A stretch of DNA of 64,000 nt from Petropleomorpha daqingensis. Its GTDB lineage: Bacteria > Actinomycetota > Actinomycetes > Mycobacteriales > Geodermatophilaceae. The notes beneath the pieces are model-generated. The model had not been told where the DNA came from and did not search any database. It was given only the letters and a program-made list of their open reading frames with translations. Positions 48,231 to 56,506 of this stretch are shown piece by piece. The translations under genes and the position numbers were made by a program. The stretch is taken from NCBI RefSeq assembly GCF_013408985.1, contig NZ_JACBZT010000001.1, positions 4,171,197 through 4,235,196 of the forward strand. Reading direction: 5' to 3'. Positions within the stretch are counted from its first letter, which is position 1. Each line of letters starts with the position of its first letter.

Positions 48231-49409
48231 ATGTTGCGCTGGCTGACCGCCGGTGAGTCGCACGGCCAGCAGCTCACCGCCATCCTCGAGGGCCTGCCGG
48301 CCGGCGTCGAGGTCCGCAGGGAGGACATCGACGCCGCCCTGGCCCGCCGTCGTCTGGGACACGGTCGCGGGGCGCGGATGTCCTTCGAGCAGGACGAGGT
48401 CACCGTCACCGGCGGCGTCCGGCACGGCCTGAGCATGGGCGGCCCGATCGCGATCCAGGTGGGCAACACCGAGTGGCCCAAGTGGACGACGGTCATGTCG
48501 GCGGACCCGGTGGACCCCGAGGTGCTCGCCGGCCAGGCCCGCAACGCCCCGCTCACCCGCCCGCGGCCCGGCCACGCGGACCTCGCGGGCATGCAGAAGT
48601 ACGGCTTCGACGACGCCCGCCCGGTGCTGGAGCGGGCCAGCGCGCGCGAGACCGCGGCCCGGGTCGCGCTCGGCGCCGTCGCGCAGGCCTTCCTGCGGCA
48701 GACCCTCGGCGTCGAGGTGGTCAGCCACGTCGTCGCGATCGGCCCGGTCACCGTCCCCGACGGCGTCGTCCCCGGCCCGGACGACACCGCGCGGATCGAC
48801 GACGACCCGGTGCGCTGCGCCGACCCGGCCACCAGCGAGCGGATGGTCGCCGAGATCGACGACGTCCGGAAGAACGGCGACACCCTCGGTGGGGTGGTCG
48901 AGGTCGTCGTCCACGGCCTGCCCCCGGGCCTGGGCAGCCACGTGCACTGGGACCGGAGGCTGGACTCGCGGCTGGCCGGCGCGCTCATGGGCATCCAGTC
49001 GGTCAAGGCGGTCGAGGTCGGCGACGGGCTGGAGACCGCCCGCCGTCGCGGCTCGGTGGCCCACGACGAGATCGTTCCCTCGGAGGCGGGCGTGCGGCGG
49101 CTGACCGACCGCGCCGGCGGCATCGAGGGCGGCATGACCAACGGCGAGGTGCTGCGGGTCCGCGCCGCGATGAAGCCGATCTCCACCGTCCCGCGGGCGC
49201 TGCAGACCGTCGACGTGGCCACCGGCGACCCCGCCGTCGCGATCAACCAGCGCAGCGACGCCTGCGCGGTTCCTCGCGGGACCGCCGTCGCCGAGGCGAT
49301 GGTCGCCCTCGTGCTCGCCGACGCGGCGCTGGAGAAGTTCGGCGGCGACTCGGTGCCCGAGACCCGCCGCAATGTGCAGGCCTACCTCGACTCGCTCGCG
49401 ATCCGATGA
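48231..49409 (+). CDS. aroC: chorismate synthase
   Basis: FMN-dependent enzyme that makes chorismate from EPSP; 392 aa, the usual length. [68 protein letters not shown] and [21 protein letters not shown] are the family signatures including the two catalytic His regions. ATG 48231. It heads the tightly overlapped aroC-aroK-aroB-aroQ-pepQ run. EPSP synthase (aroA) is not in the window. Confidence 0.97.
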   Translation: MLRWLTAGESHGQQLTAILEGLPAGVEVRREDIDAALARRRLGHGRGARMSFEQDEVTVTGGVRHGLSMGGPIAIQVGNTEWPKWTTVMSADPVDPEVLAGQARNAPLTRPRPGHADLAGMQKYGFDDARPVLERASARETAARVALGAVAQAFLRQTLGVEVVSHVVAIGPVTVPDGVVPGPDDTARIDDDPVRCADPATSERMVAEIDDVRKNGDTLGGVVEVVVHGLPPGLGSHVHWDRRLDSRLAGALMGIQSVKAVEVGDGLETARRRGSVAHDEIVPSEAGVRRLTDRAGGIEGGMTNGEVLRVRAAMKPISTVPRALQTVDVATGDPAVAINQRSDACAVPRGTAVAEAMVALVLADAALEKFGGDSVPETRRNVQAYLDSLAIR

Positions 49410-49939
49410 GCGGCCCGCTCCTGGTGCTCGTCGGTCCTCCGGCGTCGGGCAAGACCACGGTGGGCACGGCGGTGGCCGACCTGCTCGGGGTCGAGTTCCG
49501 CGACACCGACGCCGACATCGAGGACGTCGCCGGGACGACGGTCGCCGACCTGTTCGTGCAGTACGGCGAGCCGCACTTCCGCGCCCTGGAGGAGCAGGCG
49601 GTGTCCCGCGCGCTGGCCGAACACGACGGCGTGCTCGCCCTCGGTGGCGGCGCGGTCACCAGCGCGGCCACCCGCGCGCTGCTCGTCGCGCACGCCCACG
49701 ACGGCGGCACGGTCGTCTGGCTGGACGTCGACCTGCCCTCGGCGGCCAAGCGGGTCGGGCTGTCCCGCGACCGGCCGATCCTGGGCGTGAACCCGCGCGC
49801 GATGCTGCGGCAGATGCTGGAGACCCGGGCGCCGCTCTACGCCGAGGTGTCCACCGCGACCGTGCCCACCGGCGGCCGCGAGCCCGGTGACGTCATCGCC
49901 GACGTCGCGGCCCTGCTGACCTCGAGGACCACGCCGTGA
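49406..49939 (+). CDS. aroK: shikimate kinase
   Basis: Phosphorylates shikimate at O3 with ATP; 177 aa. Walker A is GPPASGKTT, the shikimate-binding Asp pair lies in FRDTDADIE, and FRALEEQAV and LALGGGAV are substrate-binding signatures. The lid Arg is in [12 protein letters not shown] by overlap with aroC; GTGA overlap with aroB. Confidence 0.95.
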   Translation: MSGPLLVLVGPPASGKTTVGTAVADLLGVEFRDTDADIEDVAGTTVADLFVQYGEPHFRALEEQAVSRALAEHDGVLALGGGAVTSAATRALLVAHAHDGGTVVWLDVDLPSAAKRVGLSRDRPILGVNPRAMLRQMLETRAPLYAEVSTATVPTGGREPGDVIADVAALLTSRTTP

Positions 49940-50991
49940 GGCGGGTGACCGTCGCCGGCGACAAGCCCTACGAAGTCGTCATCGGCCCGGGCGCGGCCGC
50001 CGAGCTCGGTCTCGTGCTGGCCGGGACGGCGCGGGCCGCGGTCGTGCACGCGCCGCCGCTCGCCGCGGTCGCCGGGGCCGCGGTCGAGGCGCTGCAGACC
50101 GCCGGCGTCGCCGCCGAGGCGGTCGTCGTCCCCGACGGCGAGGCCGCGAAGACCGCCCAGGTCGCCGCGCAGGTGTGGGAGGAGTTCGGCCGGCTCGGGC
50201 TGACCCGCTCGGACGCGGTGGTCGGTGTCGGCGGGGGAGCGGTCACCGACCTCGCCGGGTTCCTGGCCGCCACCTGGACCCGGGGCGTCCGCGTCGTGCA
50301 GGTGCCGACCAGCCTGCTGGGCATGGTCGACGCCGCGGTCGGCGGCAAGACCGGCATCAACACCGGCGCCGGCAAGAACCTGGTCGGGGCGTTCCACCCG
50401 CCGGCCGCCGTCCTCGCCGACACCGACGTCCTGACCGGGCTGTCCGACGCGGAGTTCCGCAGCGGGCTGGCCGAGGTGGTCAAGTGCGGCTTTCTCGCCG
50501 ACGGCCGCATCCTCGAGCTGCTGGCCGCCGACCCGACCGGTCGCCGCGACACGGCCGAGCTGATCGAGCGTGCGGTGCAGGTCAAGGCCGACGCGGTGGG
50601 GGAGGACCTCTTCGACACCGGGCGCCGGGAGTACCTGAACTACGGGCACACCCTCGGCCACGCCATCGAGCGGATCGAGGACTTCGGCTGGCGGCACGGC
50701 GAGGCGGTCGCCGTCGGGCTCGTGTTCGCCGCCGAGCTCGGCGTGCAGGCCGGGCTGCTCGACCGCGCCGCCGCCGACCGGCACCGCGACCTGCTCACCG
50801 CGATGGGCCTGCCCACCCGGTACCGCGGCGACTGGGCGCGGCTGCAGTCGGTGATGCGGGTGGACAAGAAGGCCCGCGGCGCGTCCCACCGCTTCGTCGT
50901 CCTCGACGGCATGGGCAATCCCACGATCCTGACCGATCCCGACCAGGCCTGGCTCGACGCCGCCTGGGCAGCAGTTGCGGAGGCAGCGTGA
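49936..50991 (+). CDS. aroB: 3-dehydroquinate synthase
   Basis: NAD+- and metal-dependent cyclase converting DAHP to 3-dehydroquinate; 351 aa. VVPDGEAAKT, VGVGGGAVTDLAGFLAATW, VPTSLLGMVDAAVGGKTGIN, RSGLAEVVKCGFL and the metal-binding NYGHTLGHAIE and WRHGEAVAVGL are all in place. GTG start by overlap with aroK. It is clearly the primary-metabolism form. Confidence 0.97.
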   Translation: MRRVTVAGDKPYEVVIGPGAAAELGLVLAGTARAAVVHAPPLAAVAGAAVEALQTAGVAAEAVVVPDGEAAKTAQVAAQVWEEFGRLGLTRSDAVVGVGGGAVTDLAGFLAATWTRGVRVVQVPTSLLGMVDAAVGGKTGINTGAGKNLVGAFHPPAAVLADTDVLTGLSDAEFRSGLAEVVKCGFLADGRILELLAADPTGRRDTAELIERAVQVKADAVGEDLFDTGRREYLNYGHTLGHAIERIEDFGWRHGEAVAVGLVFAAELGVQAGLLDRAAADRHRDLLTAMGLPTRYRGDWARLQSVMRVDKKARGASHRFVVLDGMGNPTILTDPDQAWLDAAWAAVAEAA

Positions 50992-51422
50992 CGATCCAGG
51001 TCCTCAACGGCGCCAACCTCGGCCGGCTCGGCAGCCGCGAGCCGGACAAGTACGGCGCCACCACCTACGCCCAGCTCGTCGAGATCGTCGAGAAGACGGG
51101 GCACGAGCTGCAGATGGAGGTGCGGATCCGGCAGACCGACGACGAGGCCGAGCTGCTGCGCTGGGTGCACGAGGCCGCCGACGCCGACGACCCCGTGGTG
51201 ATCAACCCGGCGGGCTGGTCGCACACCTCCGTCGTCCTGCGCGACGCGCTGGCCATGGTCGGCGCCCCGGTGATCGAGGTGCACCTCACCAACATCCACC
51301 GGCGCGAGGACTTCCGGCACCACTCCTACGTCTCCGGCGTCGCCACGGGCGTCATCGCCGGGCTCGGGGTGGAGGGGTACGTGCTCGCGCTGCAGTGGAT
51401 GGCGCTGCGGGGCGTCCGGTGA
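50988..51422 (+). CDS. aroQ: type II 3-dehydroquinate dehydratase
   Basis: Dehydrates 3-dehydroquinate to 3-dehydroshikimate by anti-elimination; 144 aa, flavodoxin-like dodecamer. It begins VLNGANLGRLGSREPDKYG with the catalytic Tyr in KYG (about residue 22) and the flexible-lid Arg before it. VINPAGWSHTSVVLRDAL and EVHLTNIHRREDFRHHS hold the substrate His and Arg. The usual NGPN reads NGAN here. GTG by overlap with aroB; GTGA into pepQ. Confidence 0.95.
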   Translation: MTIQVLNGANLGRLGSREPDKYGATTYAQLVEIVEKTGHELQMEVRIRQTDDEAELLRWVHEAADADDPVVINPAGWSHTSVVLRDALAMVGAPVIEVHLTNIHRREDFRHHSYVSGVATGVIAGLGVEGYVLALQWMALRGVR

Positions 51423-52519
51423 GGACGGCCGAGCGGCGGGACCGGCTCCGGGCCACCGCCGCCGAGCGGGGGCTGGACGCCGTCCTGGTCACCAACCTGC
51501 TCAACGTCCGCTACCTGACCGGCTTCACCGGGTCGAACGGCGCGCTGCTCGTCCGTACCGACGGCGCTGACCTGTTCGGCACCGACGGCCGCTACGTCAC
51601 GCAGGCCGGCGTCCAGGTGCCCGACGTCGAGCTGCTGGTCGACCGCAGCACCGTGGCGAGCCTGGCCGCCGAGGCGGTCCGCCGCGGGGTCGGCCGGATC
51701 GGCTACGAGAGCCACGACGTCACCGTCGACGGCCTGGCCGCGCTGCAGCGCGTCCTCGCCGACACCGCCGCCGGGGGGACCGTGCCCGAGCTCACCTCGA
51801 TCCGCCGGGCGGTGGAGGCGCAGCGGCTGATCAAGGACGACGACGAGATCGAGGCGCTGCGCCGCGCGTGCGCGATCGCCGACCGGGCGCTGGCCGAGCT
51901 CGCGAGCGAGGGCGCGCTGCGGCCGGGCCGCACCGAGCGGCAGGTCGGCCGGGAGCTCGACGCTCGGATGCTGGCGCTGGGCGCCGAGGCGCCGTCCTTC
52001 GAGACGATCGTGGCCGCGGGCGCGAACTCGGCGATCCCGCACCACCGGCCCGACGCCACCGAGCTGCGCGCCGGTGACTTCCTCAAGCTGGACTTCGGCG
52101 CCACCGTCGACGGCTACCACTCCGACATGACGCGCACCGTCGTCCTGGGGGAGCCGGCCGACTGGCAGCGGGAGATCTACGCGCTGGTGGCCGCCTCGCA
52201 GGCGGCCGGGCGGGCGGCGCTGGCGATCGGCACCGACGTCGTCGCCGTCGACAACGCCTCCCGCGACGTGATCGCCGAGGCCGGGCACGGCGAGCACTTC
52301 CTGCACGGGCTGGGGCACGGCGTCGGCCTCGAGATCCACGAGGCACCGAGCATCGGCCCGCTGGGCACGGGTACCCTGGCCGCCGGCATGGCCGTCACCG
52401 TGGAGCCCGGCGTCTACCTCGCCGGCCACGGCGGTGTCCGGATCGAGGACACGCTCGTCGTCACGGCGGACGCGCCCGAGTTGTTGACCCTCACGAGCAA
52501 GGAACTGCTGGTCCTCTAG
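51419..52519 (+). CDS. M24-family Xaa-Pro aminopeptidase/dipeptidase
   Basis: A 366-aa metallopeptidase with the pita-bread fold. An N-terminal creatinase-like domain (NVRYLTGFTGSNGALLV) comes first. In the catalytic domain the dimetal ligands are visible: LDFGATVDGYHSDMTRT (two Asp), HGLGHGVGLEIHE (His), VTVEPGVY (Glu) and GVRIEDTLVV (Glu). It probably cleaves peptides containing proline. A gene of this type precedes efp in most actinobacteria. GTG by overlap with aroQ; the TAG stop touches the efp ATG. Confidence 0.92.
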   Translation: MRTAERRDRLRATAAERGLDAVLVTNLLNVRYLTGFTGSNGALLVRTDGADLFGTDGRYVTQAGVQVPDVELLVDRSTVASLAAEAVRRGVGRIGYESHDVTVDGLAALQRVLADTAAGGTVPELTSIRRAVEAQRLIKDDDEIEALRRACAIADRALAELASEGALRPGRTERQVGRELDARMLALGAEAPSFETIVAAGANSAIPHHRPDATELRAGDFLKLDFGATVDGYHSDMTRTVVLGEPADWQREIYALVAASQAAGRAALAIGTDVVAVDNASRDVIAEAGHGEHFLHGLGHGVGLEIHEAPSIGPLGTGTLAAGMAVTVEPGVYLAGHGGVRIEDTLVVTADAPELLTLTSKELLVL

Positions 52520-53080
52520 ATGGCTACCACCAACGACCTCAAGAACGGCATGGTCCTCAACCTCGACGGCCAGCTCTGGGCCGTCACCGAGTTCCAGCAC
52601 GTCAAGCCCGGCAAGGGCGGTGCGTTCGTGCGCACCACGCTGAAGAACGTGCTCTCGGGCAAGGTCGTCGACCGCACCTTCAACGCCGGCACCAAGGTCG
52701 ACACGGCCACCGTCGACAAGCGCGGCATGACCTACCTGTACAAGGACGGCGCCGACTACGTCTTCATGGACGGCGACACCTACGAGCAGATCCACGTCCC
52801 GGGCGAGACGGTCGGCGACGGCGCGAACTACCTGCTGGAGAACACCGAGGCAACGGTCGCCGTCCACGAGGGGACGCCGCTGTACGTCGAGCTCCCGGTG
52901 ACGATGGAGCTCGTCGTCGAGCACACCGACCCGGGCCTGCAGGGCGACCGCTCCACCGGTGGCACCAAGCCCGCCACCCTGGAGACCGGCGCGCAGATCC
53001 AGGTGCCGCTGTTCGTCAACACCGGCGACAAGCTCAAGGTCGACACCCGCGACGGCCGGTACCTCGGCCGCGCCAACTGA
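52520..53080 (+). CDS. efp: translation elongation factor P
   Basis: Rescues ribosomes stalled at polyproline; 186 aa, tRNA-shaped with three beta domains. [19 protein letters not shown] is the N-terminal domain, and the loop tip VKPGKGGAF has K32 where other bacteria carry a modified lysine. The C-terminal signature is [29 protein letters not shown]. No EpmA/EpmB-type gene is near. The start ATG follows the pepQ TAG with no gap, so it probably relies on reinitiation. Confidence 0.97.
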   Translation: MATTNDLKNGMVLNLDGQLWAVTEFQHVKPGKGGAFVRTTLKNVLSGKVVDRTFNAGTKVDTATVDKRGMTYLYKDGADYVFMDGDTYEQIHVPGETVGDGANYLLENTEATVAVHEGTPLYVELPVTMELVVEHTDPGLQGDRSTGGTKPATLETGAQIQVPLFVNTGDKLKVDTRDGRYLGRAN

Positions 53081-53090
53081 CCTCTCTGCC

Positions 53091-53534
53091 ATGGCCGCAC
53101 GGTCCAAGGCACGCAAGCGGGCCGTCGACGTCCTCTACGCCGCCGATCTCCGCGGGGACGACCGCCTGGAGATGCTCGCCGCGGAGGTCGAGGTCGGGCA
53201 GCCGCCGGTGAACGAGTACACCGTGCGGCTGGTCGAGGGCGTGGCGGCGCACGCCGGCGAGATCGACCGGCTGATCGACGAGCACGCCGCGAACTGGTCG
53301 CTCGAGCGGCTGCCGGACGTCGACCGCGCGATCCTGCGCATGGCGGTGTTCGAGCTGCGCTGGGCCGACGACGTCCCCGACCCGGTGGCGATCGACGAGG
53401 CCGTGCAGCTGGCCAAGAACCTCTCCACCGACGACTCGCCGGCGTTCGTCAACGGCGTCCTGGCCGCGATCGCCGAAGCGCCGACACCGTCGTCCTACCC
53501 GACGACACCGCGGCCAGGAGCCGTCCCCGACTAG
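53091..53534 (+). CDS. nusB: transcription antitermination factor NusB
   Basis: Binds boxA RNA with S10 in rRNA antitermination; 147 aa, all-helical. RSKARKRAVDVLYAADLRG is the N-terminal Arg-rich signature, followed by YTVRLVEGVAAHAGEIDRLI, LERLPDVDRAILRMAVFEL and PDPVAIDEAVQLAKNLSTDDSPAFVNGVL. The last 18 residues are a Pro/Thr-rich tail. ATG 53091, 10 bp after efp. Its TAG shares the sequence CTAG with the stop of the convergent membrane-protein gene. Confidence 0.95.
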   Translation: MAARSKARKRAVDVLYAADLRGDDRLEMLAAEVEVGQPPVNEYTVRLVEGVAAHAGEIDRLIDEHAANWSLERLPDVDRAILRMAVFELRWADDVPDPVAIDEAVQLAKNLSTDDSPAFVNGVLAAIAEAPTPSSYPTTPRPGAVPD

Positions 53535-54466
53535 GCGGAGCCGCTGTCGGCGCGCTCGTCGGGGACCCTCCGGGCCCCACTCCTCGCGGCCACCACGGCG
53601 GTCAGCAGCAAACCTGCCGTCCAGCCGGCGAGCACGAGCGTCGCCTGCAGGTGGCCGGACTCGAAGCCGTGGACGGTGTCGGCCGGGCCCTCGGGACGCG
53701 AGTGGTCCGGGATGAACAGGCCGAACTCCTCGAGCAGGGACAGCACGCCGCCCCCCGGCGTCCAGGGCGTGGCGACCGGTGCCAGCAGCCACAGCGCCGT
53801 CTCGACGCCGAGCCAGCCGGCCAGCGCACCGCCGGCGACGAGCAGCCGGCCGCGGGCCAGCCGGCCCACGCCGACGCCGAGCAGCGCCAGCAGCACGGTG
53901 AGCACGACCGCGCGTCCGGCCGCGGGGAGCAGGCGATCCCACACCGGGAGATCCCACGGCTCCGGCCACTCGTCGGCCGGCCCGGCGACCGCGTGCAGGA
54001 ACGCCGCGGAGCCCACCGCGACCACCTGGCCGACGACGGCGAAGCCCGCAGCCCCCGCGACCACGGCGGCGAACCGGGTGGTCGACCGGCGCAGGCCGGC
54101 GAGCAGGCCGAGCGCGCCGGTGACCACCGCGGCCCAGAAGACGGCGTCCGGGGCGTCCCGCCCGAACTCGTAGGGCTCGGCGACGATGTACGGGTCGAGC
54201 GCGACGTCCTCCGCGCGCACCGGCAGGCCGCAGCCCTCGCCGGGGGCGAGATCCGGTGGGCGGTCCGGGTCGGCGAAGCAGGCCGCCCGCTGGGCGTCGA
54301 TGCCGGCCACGTACTCCGCGACCCGGTGGTGGGCAGCGGCCAGCTCGGCCGCGCCGGGCGTCCGGTAGGTGCTCAGCGCGAGGGCGAGCAGCGCCAGCCA
54401 GCAGGCCAGCGCCAGCCCGCCGAGGAGCAGGAACGGACGGCGGCGCGGCGGGGCGGGGCGGAGCAC
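53531..54466 (-). CDS. multi-pass membrane protein of unknown function
   Basis: A 311-aa protein with about six membrane helices: FLLLGGLALACWLALLALAL at the N-terminus, AVFWAAVVTGALGLLAGL, a pair around FAAVVAGAAGFAVVGQVVAV, VVLTVLLALLGVGVGRLA and a last one near ATLVLAGWTAGLLLTAVVA. Between the first two lies an outer loop of about 75 residues with Cys (RAACFADPD, GEGCGLPV) that could pair. I do not recognise the family. Start taken as GTG 54466; an upstream GTG at 54556 would overlap the DUF2231-like gene. Codon use matches the neighbours. Probably co-transcribed with the upstream gene. Confidence 0.7.
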   Translation of the reverse strand: MLRPAPPRRRPFLLLGGLALACWLALLALALSTYRTPGAAELAAAHHRVAEYVAGIDAQRAACFADPDRPPDLAPGEGCGLPVRAEDVALDPYIVAEPYEFGRDAPDAVFWAAVVTGALGLLAGLRRSTTRFAAVVAGAAGFAVVGQVVAVGSAAFLHAVAGPADEWPEPWDLPVWDRLLPAAGRAVVLTVLLALLGVGVGRLARGRLLVAGGALAGWLGVETALWLLAPVATPWTPGGGVLSLLEEFGLFIPDHSRPEGPADTVHGFESGHLQATLVLAGWTAGLLLTAVVAARSGARRVPDERADSGSA

Positions 54467-54521
54467 GGCGGCGAATGCTGACCGAGCTCTGGTGAGCTGT
54501 CCAGGGGATCGGCCGCGGCGG

Positions 54522-55040
54522 TCAGCCGAGGTCGCGGCCGCTGCCCATGTGGCCACCGAGGAAGGCCGCGGCGAGGAGCGGCACGTCGGCCACGCTGCTG
54601 AGCGCGATACCGAGCCGGTGGCGATCCCGCGCGCGGGCCGCCCAGGAGGCGGCGTACAGCAGGGTGGCCAGGCCGTTGAGCGATGCGTGCGTCATGCCCG
54701 CGCGCTGGGTGCGGCGGCCGGCAGCGGCCCACTCGGCCCAGCCGGCGATCGCCGTCGGGACCGCGGCGGCGACGCCGAGCGCCATCAGCCGGGTGGCGGC
54801 ACGACGGGATCCCTCGTCGCGGAACAGGTCGAGGTACTGGGCCATCCACCACGCGCCGAACGGCGCGTCGGTGAGGATCTCGTGGAGCGGGACGCCGGTC
54901 GCGTCGCCGTGCAGGATCCGGCGTGGGAGGTCCTTGGCCACCAGCCGGTCCGCCACGGGGGTCAGCGCGTCGATGGTGCGGTCCCAGCGCGGGCTGTGCT
55001 CGAGCCGCCGGAGCAGTCGCGTGTACGGGTCGTCGCTCAC
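54522..55040 (-). CDS. DUF2231-like membrane protein
   Basis: A 172-aa protein: a cytoplasmic helical start (YTRLLRRLEHSPRWDRTIDALTPVADRLVAKDLPRRILHG), then GVPLHEILTDAPFGAWWMAQYLDLF, which has the HxxLTDxPxG pattern of DUF2231. Three hydrophobic helices follow with GWAEWAAAGRRTQRAGMTHASLNGLATLLYAASW. DUF2231 proteins are often near redox or Rieske-type proteins, but none is here. GTG start at 55040, divergent from the TetR gene across a palindrome. Confidence 0.78.
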   Translation of the reverse strand: MSDDPYTRLLRRLEHSPRWDRTIDALTPVADRLVAKDLPRRILHGDATGVPLHEILTDAPFGAWWMAQYLDLFRDEGSRRAATRLMALGVAAAVPTAIAGWAEWAAAGRRTQRAGMTHASLNGLATLLYAASWAARARDRHRLGIALSSVADVPLLAAAFLGGHMGSGRDLG

Positions 55041-55059
55041 GTCGGCAAGCTACTACTGG

Positions 55060-55079
55060 CGTAGTGCGCTGTCACTACG
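55060..55079. promoter_or_regulatory. putative TetR-family operator
   Basis: Perfect inverted repeat CGTAGTG-CGCTGT-CACTACG (7-bp arms) in the 53-bp gap between the divergent DUF2231-like and TetR genes, ending 2 bp before the TetR -10. Binding there would block both promoters. Confidence 0.55.
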
Positions 55080-55081
55080 TT

Positions 55082-55087
55082 TATAGT
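55082..55087 (+). promoter_or_regulatory. -10 hexamer TATAGT, leaderless promoter of the TetR gene
   Basis: A near-consensus -10 ending 6 nt before the GTG. Confidence 0.55.
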
Positions 55088-55093
55088 GTTCGG

Positions 55094-55636
55094 GTGACGA
55101 CCACCCGGAGCCGGGCCGTCGACGCGGCCATCGAGCTGATCGGTACGCAGGGCCTGCGCGCGATGACGCACGGCCGCATCGACGCGCACGCCGGCCTGCC
55201 GAGAGGCTCGGCCTCCAACGCCTTCCGGACCCGGCGTGCGCTGCTGTCGGGCGTCCTGGACCGCCTGCTGGACGTCCAGCTGACCGACGTGGGGGAGGTG
55301 CTCCGGCCGGCGACGGCGGAGGAGCTCGTCGAGGACCTGTGCACCCTGCTGGAACGGGCGACCGGCCCCGAACGGGTGCAGACCGCGGCTCGCCTGGCGC
55401 TGTTCGTCGAGGCCGGGCACGAGCCGGACCTGCGGGAACCCCTGGCGCGGGGGCGGGCGACGATGGAGGCGCCGGTCCTGCTGGTGCTGGCGCAACTGGG
55501 CGCGCGCGATCCGCGCGCCGCGACCGCCGTGGTCGTGGCCTGCCTCCAAGGACTGCTGCTGCGCCGCATCTCCGGCCTCGACGACGCCGACCCGCGCCCG
55601 GTGGTCGCGCGGGTGGTGGCCGCCGCCCTGGCCTGA
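55094..55636 (+). CDS. TetR-family transcriptional regulator
   Basis: A 180-aa regulator. The N-terminal helix-turn-helix domain (about 3-50) reads SRAVDAAIELIGTQGLRAMTHGRI, with HAGLPRGSASNAFRTRRALL as recognition helix and following turn. The C-terminal part (VDLCTLLERATG to the end) resembles TetR ligand domains with ARLALFVEAGHEPDL. It probably represses itself and the divergent membrane genes through the palindrome between them. The GTG follows a strong -10. A hairpin separates it from bldD. Confidence 0.88.
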   Translation: MTTTRSRAVDAAIELIGTQGLRAMTHGRIDAHAGLPRGSASNAFRTRRALLSGVLDRLLDVQLTDVGEVLRPATAEELVEDLCTLLERATGPERVQTAARLALFVEAGHEPDLREPLARGRATMEAPVLLVLAQLGARDPRAATAVVVACLQGLLLRRISGLDDADPRPVVARVVAAALA

Positions 55637-55654
55637 ACCGGCCGCGGACGGCGA

Positions 55655-55684
55655 GGGCCCCGACCGCGTCGGCGGCCGGGGCCC
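55655..55684. terminator. hairpin between the TetR gene and bldD
   Basis: 12-bp stem with one mismatch (GGGCCCCGACCG against CGGCCGGGGCCC), loop CGTCGG, between two convergent genes. Confidence 0.7.
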
Positions 55685-55693
55685 CGTCCTGCG

Positions 55694-56242
55694 TCAGCGC
55701 GGGGTGCGGCGGCGCTCCCAGTGCGGGTCGACCTCGTCGTCCTCGTCGTCGCCGGCCGAGGCGATGCCCTCCATGCCGGGGGACAGGACACCCCACTCGA
55801 TGAGCCGCGAGGTCAGCTCGTCGGGGCTCATGTCGTAGATGATCGCCAGCGACTTGAGGTCCTCGGCGCGGATCGAGAGGACCTTGCCGTTGTAGTCGTG
55901 CCGCTGCGCCTGGATGGTCGACGCGTACCGGGCCAGCGGACCCGCCTCGTCGGCCGGGAGCGAGCCCAGCGACTCGAGGTTCAGCACGATCTTGGTCGTC
56001 GAGGTGACCGCGGAGCTCGGCCGCGGGTCGGGAAGCAGCTCCGATACCGGCACGCCGTAGAAGACGGCGAGCTCGGAGAGCCGCTGGACGGTCACCGCCC
56101 GGTCGCCACGCTCGTAGGAGCCGACGACCACGGCCTTCCAGCGCCCGTGCGACTTGTCCTCCACGCCCTGCAGGGACAGGCCCTGCTGGTTGCGGATCGC
56201 GCGGAGCCGGGCCCCCAGTGCCCGTGAGTAATCGGTGCTCAT
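55694..56242 (-). CDS. bldD: developmental transcriptional regulator BldD
   Basis: Global regulator that represses sporulation genes when bound to tetrameric c-di-GMP; 182 aa. The N-terminal HTH_XRE domain (about 5-70) has ALGARLRAIRNQQGLSLQGVE and KAVVVGSYERGDRAVTVQRL. The C-terminal domain keeps the RxD-x8-RxxD signature as R114-H-D116 and R125-A-E-D128, the same numbering as in S. coelicolor. SLAIIYDMSPDELTSRLIEWGVL follows. The last 25 residues are an acidic then basic tail. ATG 56242. In actinobacteria bldD typically lies just before pyrR, here divergent. Confidence 0.96.
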   Translation of the reverse strand: MSTDYSRALGARLRAIRNQQGLSLQGVEDKSHGRWKAVVVGSYERGDRAVTVQRLSELAVFYGVPVSELLPDPRPSSAVTSTTKIVLNLESLGSLPADEAGPLARYASTIQAQRHDYNGKVLSIRAEDLKSLAIIYDMSPDELTSRLIEWGVLSPGMEGIASAGDDEDDEVDPHWERRRTPR

Positions 56243-56284
56243 GCTGTCCTGCTCACTGTCCGTCGTCGGGAAGGGCGGTCATCG

Positions 56285-56299
56285 GTCACTGAGCGTACT
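56285..56299. promoter_or_regulatory. candidate BldD box upstream of bldD
   Basis: GTCACTGAGCGTACT matches the published-style palindrome NTNACNC(A/T)GNGTNAN at all but two positions and lies about 43 nt before the bldD start, where autoregulation would occur. Weak by sequence alone. Confidence 0.3.
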
Positions 56300-56440
56300 G
56301 GTCCGGCCAGAGACGCAACAGCAGGACACACCCTGGCAGTCCAGCCGCGAGCAGGGGAGAGGCACCCTCGCGGCACGAGTACGGACTTTTCTCCCGTGCG
56401 GCGGCCCCGCCCCCGGTCCGGACCTGTCGGCGCGGTGCAG

Positions 56441-56446
56441 TACGGT
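56441..56446 (+). promoter_or_regulatory. candidate -10 (TACGGT) of the pyr operon
   Basis: Placed 60 nt before pyrR. The transcript would start about 56453 and carry the PyrR hairpin. No convincing -35. Confidence 0.35.
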
Positions 56447-56470
56447 GGCACGCGGTCCACCCCACTCCTT

Positions 56471-56502
56471 TAACGACCCGTCCCGTGAGGCGGGGAAGGA
56501 GG
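56471..56502 (+). promoter_or_regulatory. PyrR RNA-binding hairpin overlapping the pyrR ribosome site
   Basis: CCCG (56477-56480) and CGGG (56491-56494) enclose TCCCGTGAGG, which matches the PyrR binding-loop consensus with its invariant GAGG-type segment. The hairpin overlaps GGGGAAGGAGG (56492-56502), the Shine-Dalgarno of pyrR. UMP-bound PyrR is thus expected to block translation, as shown for Mycobacterium smegmatis. Confidence 0.75.
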
Positions 56503-56506
56503 CCTG

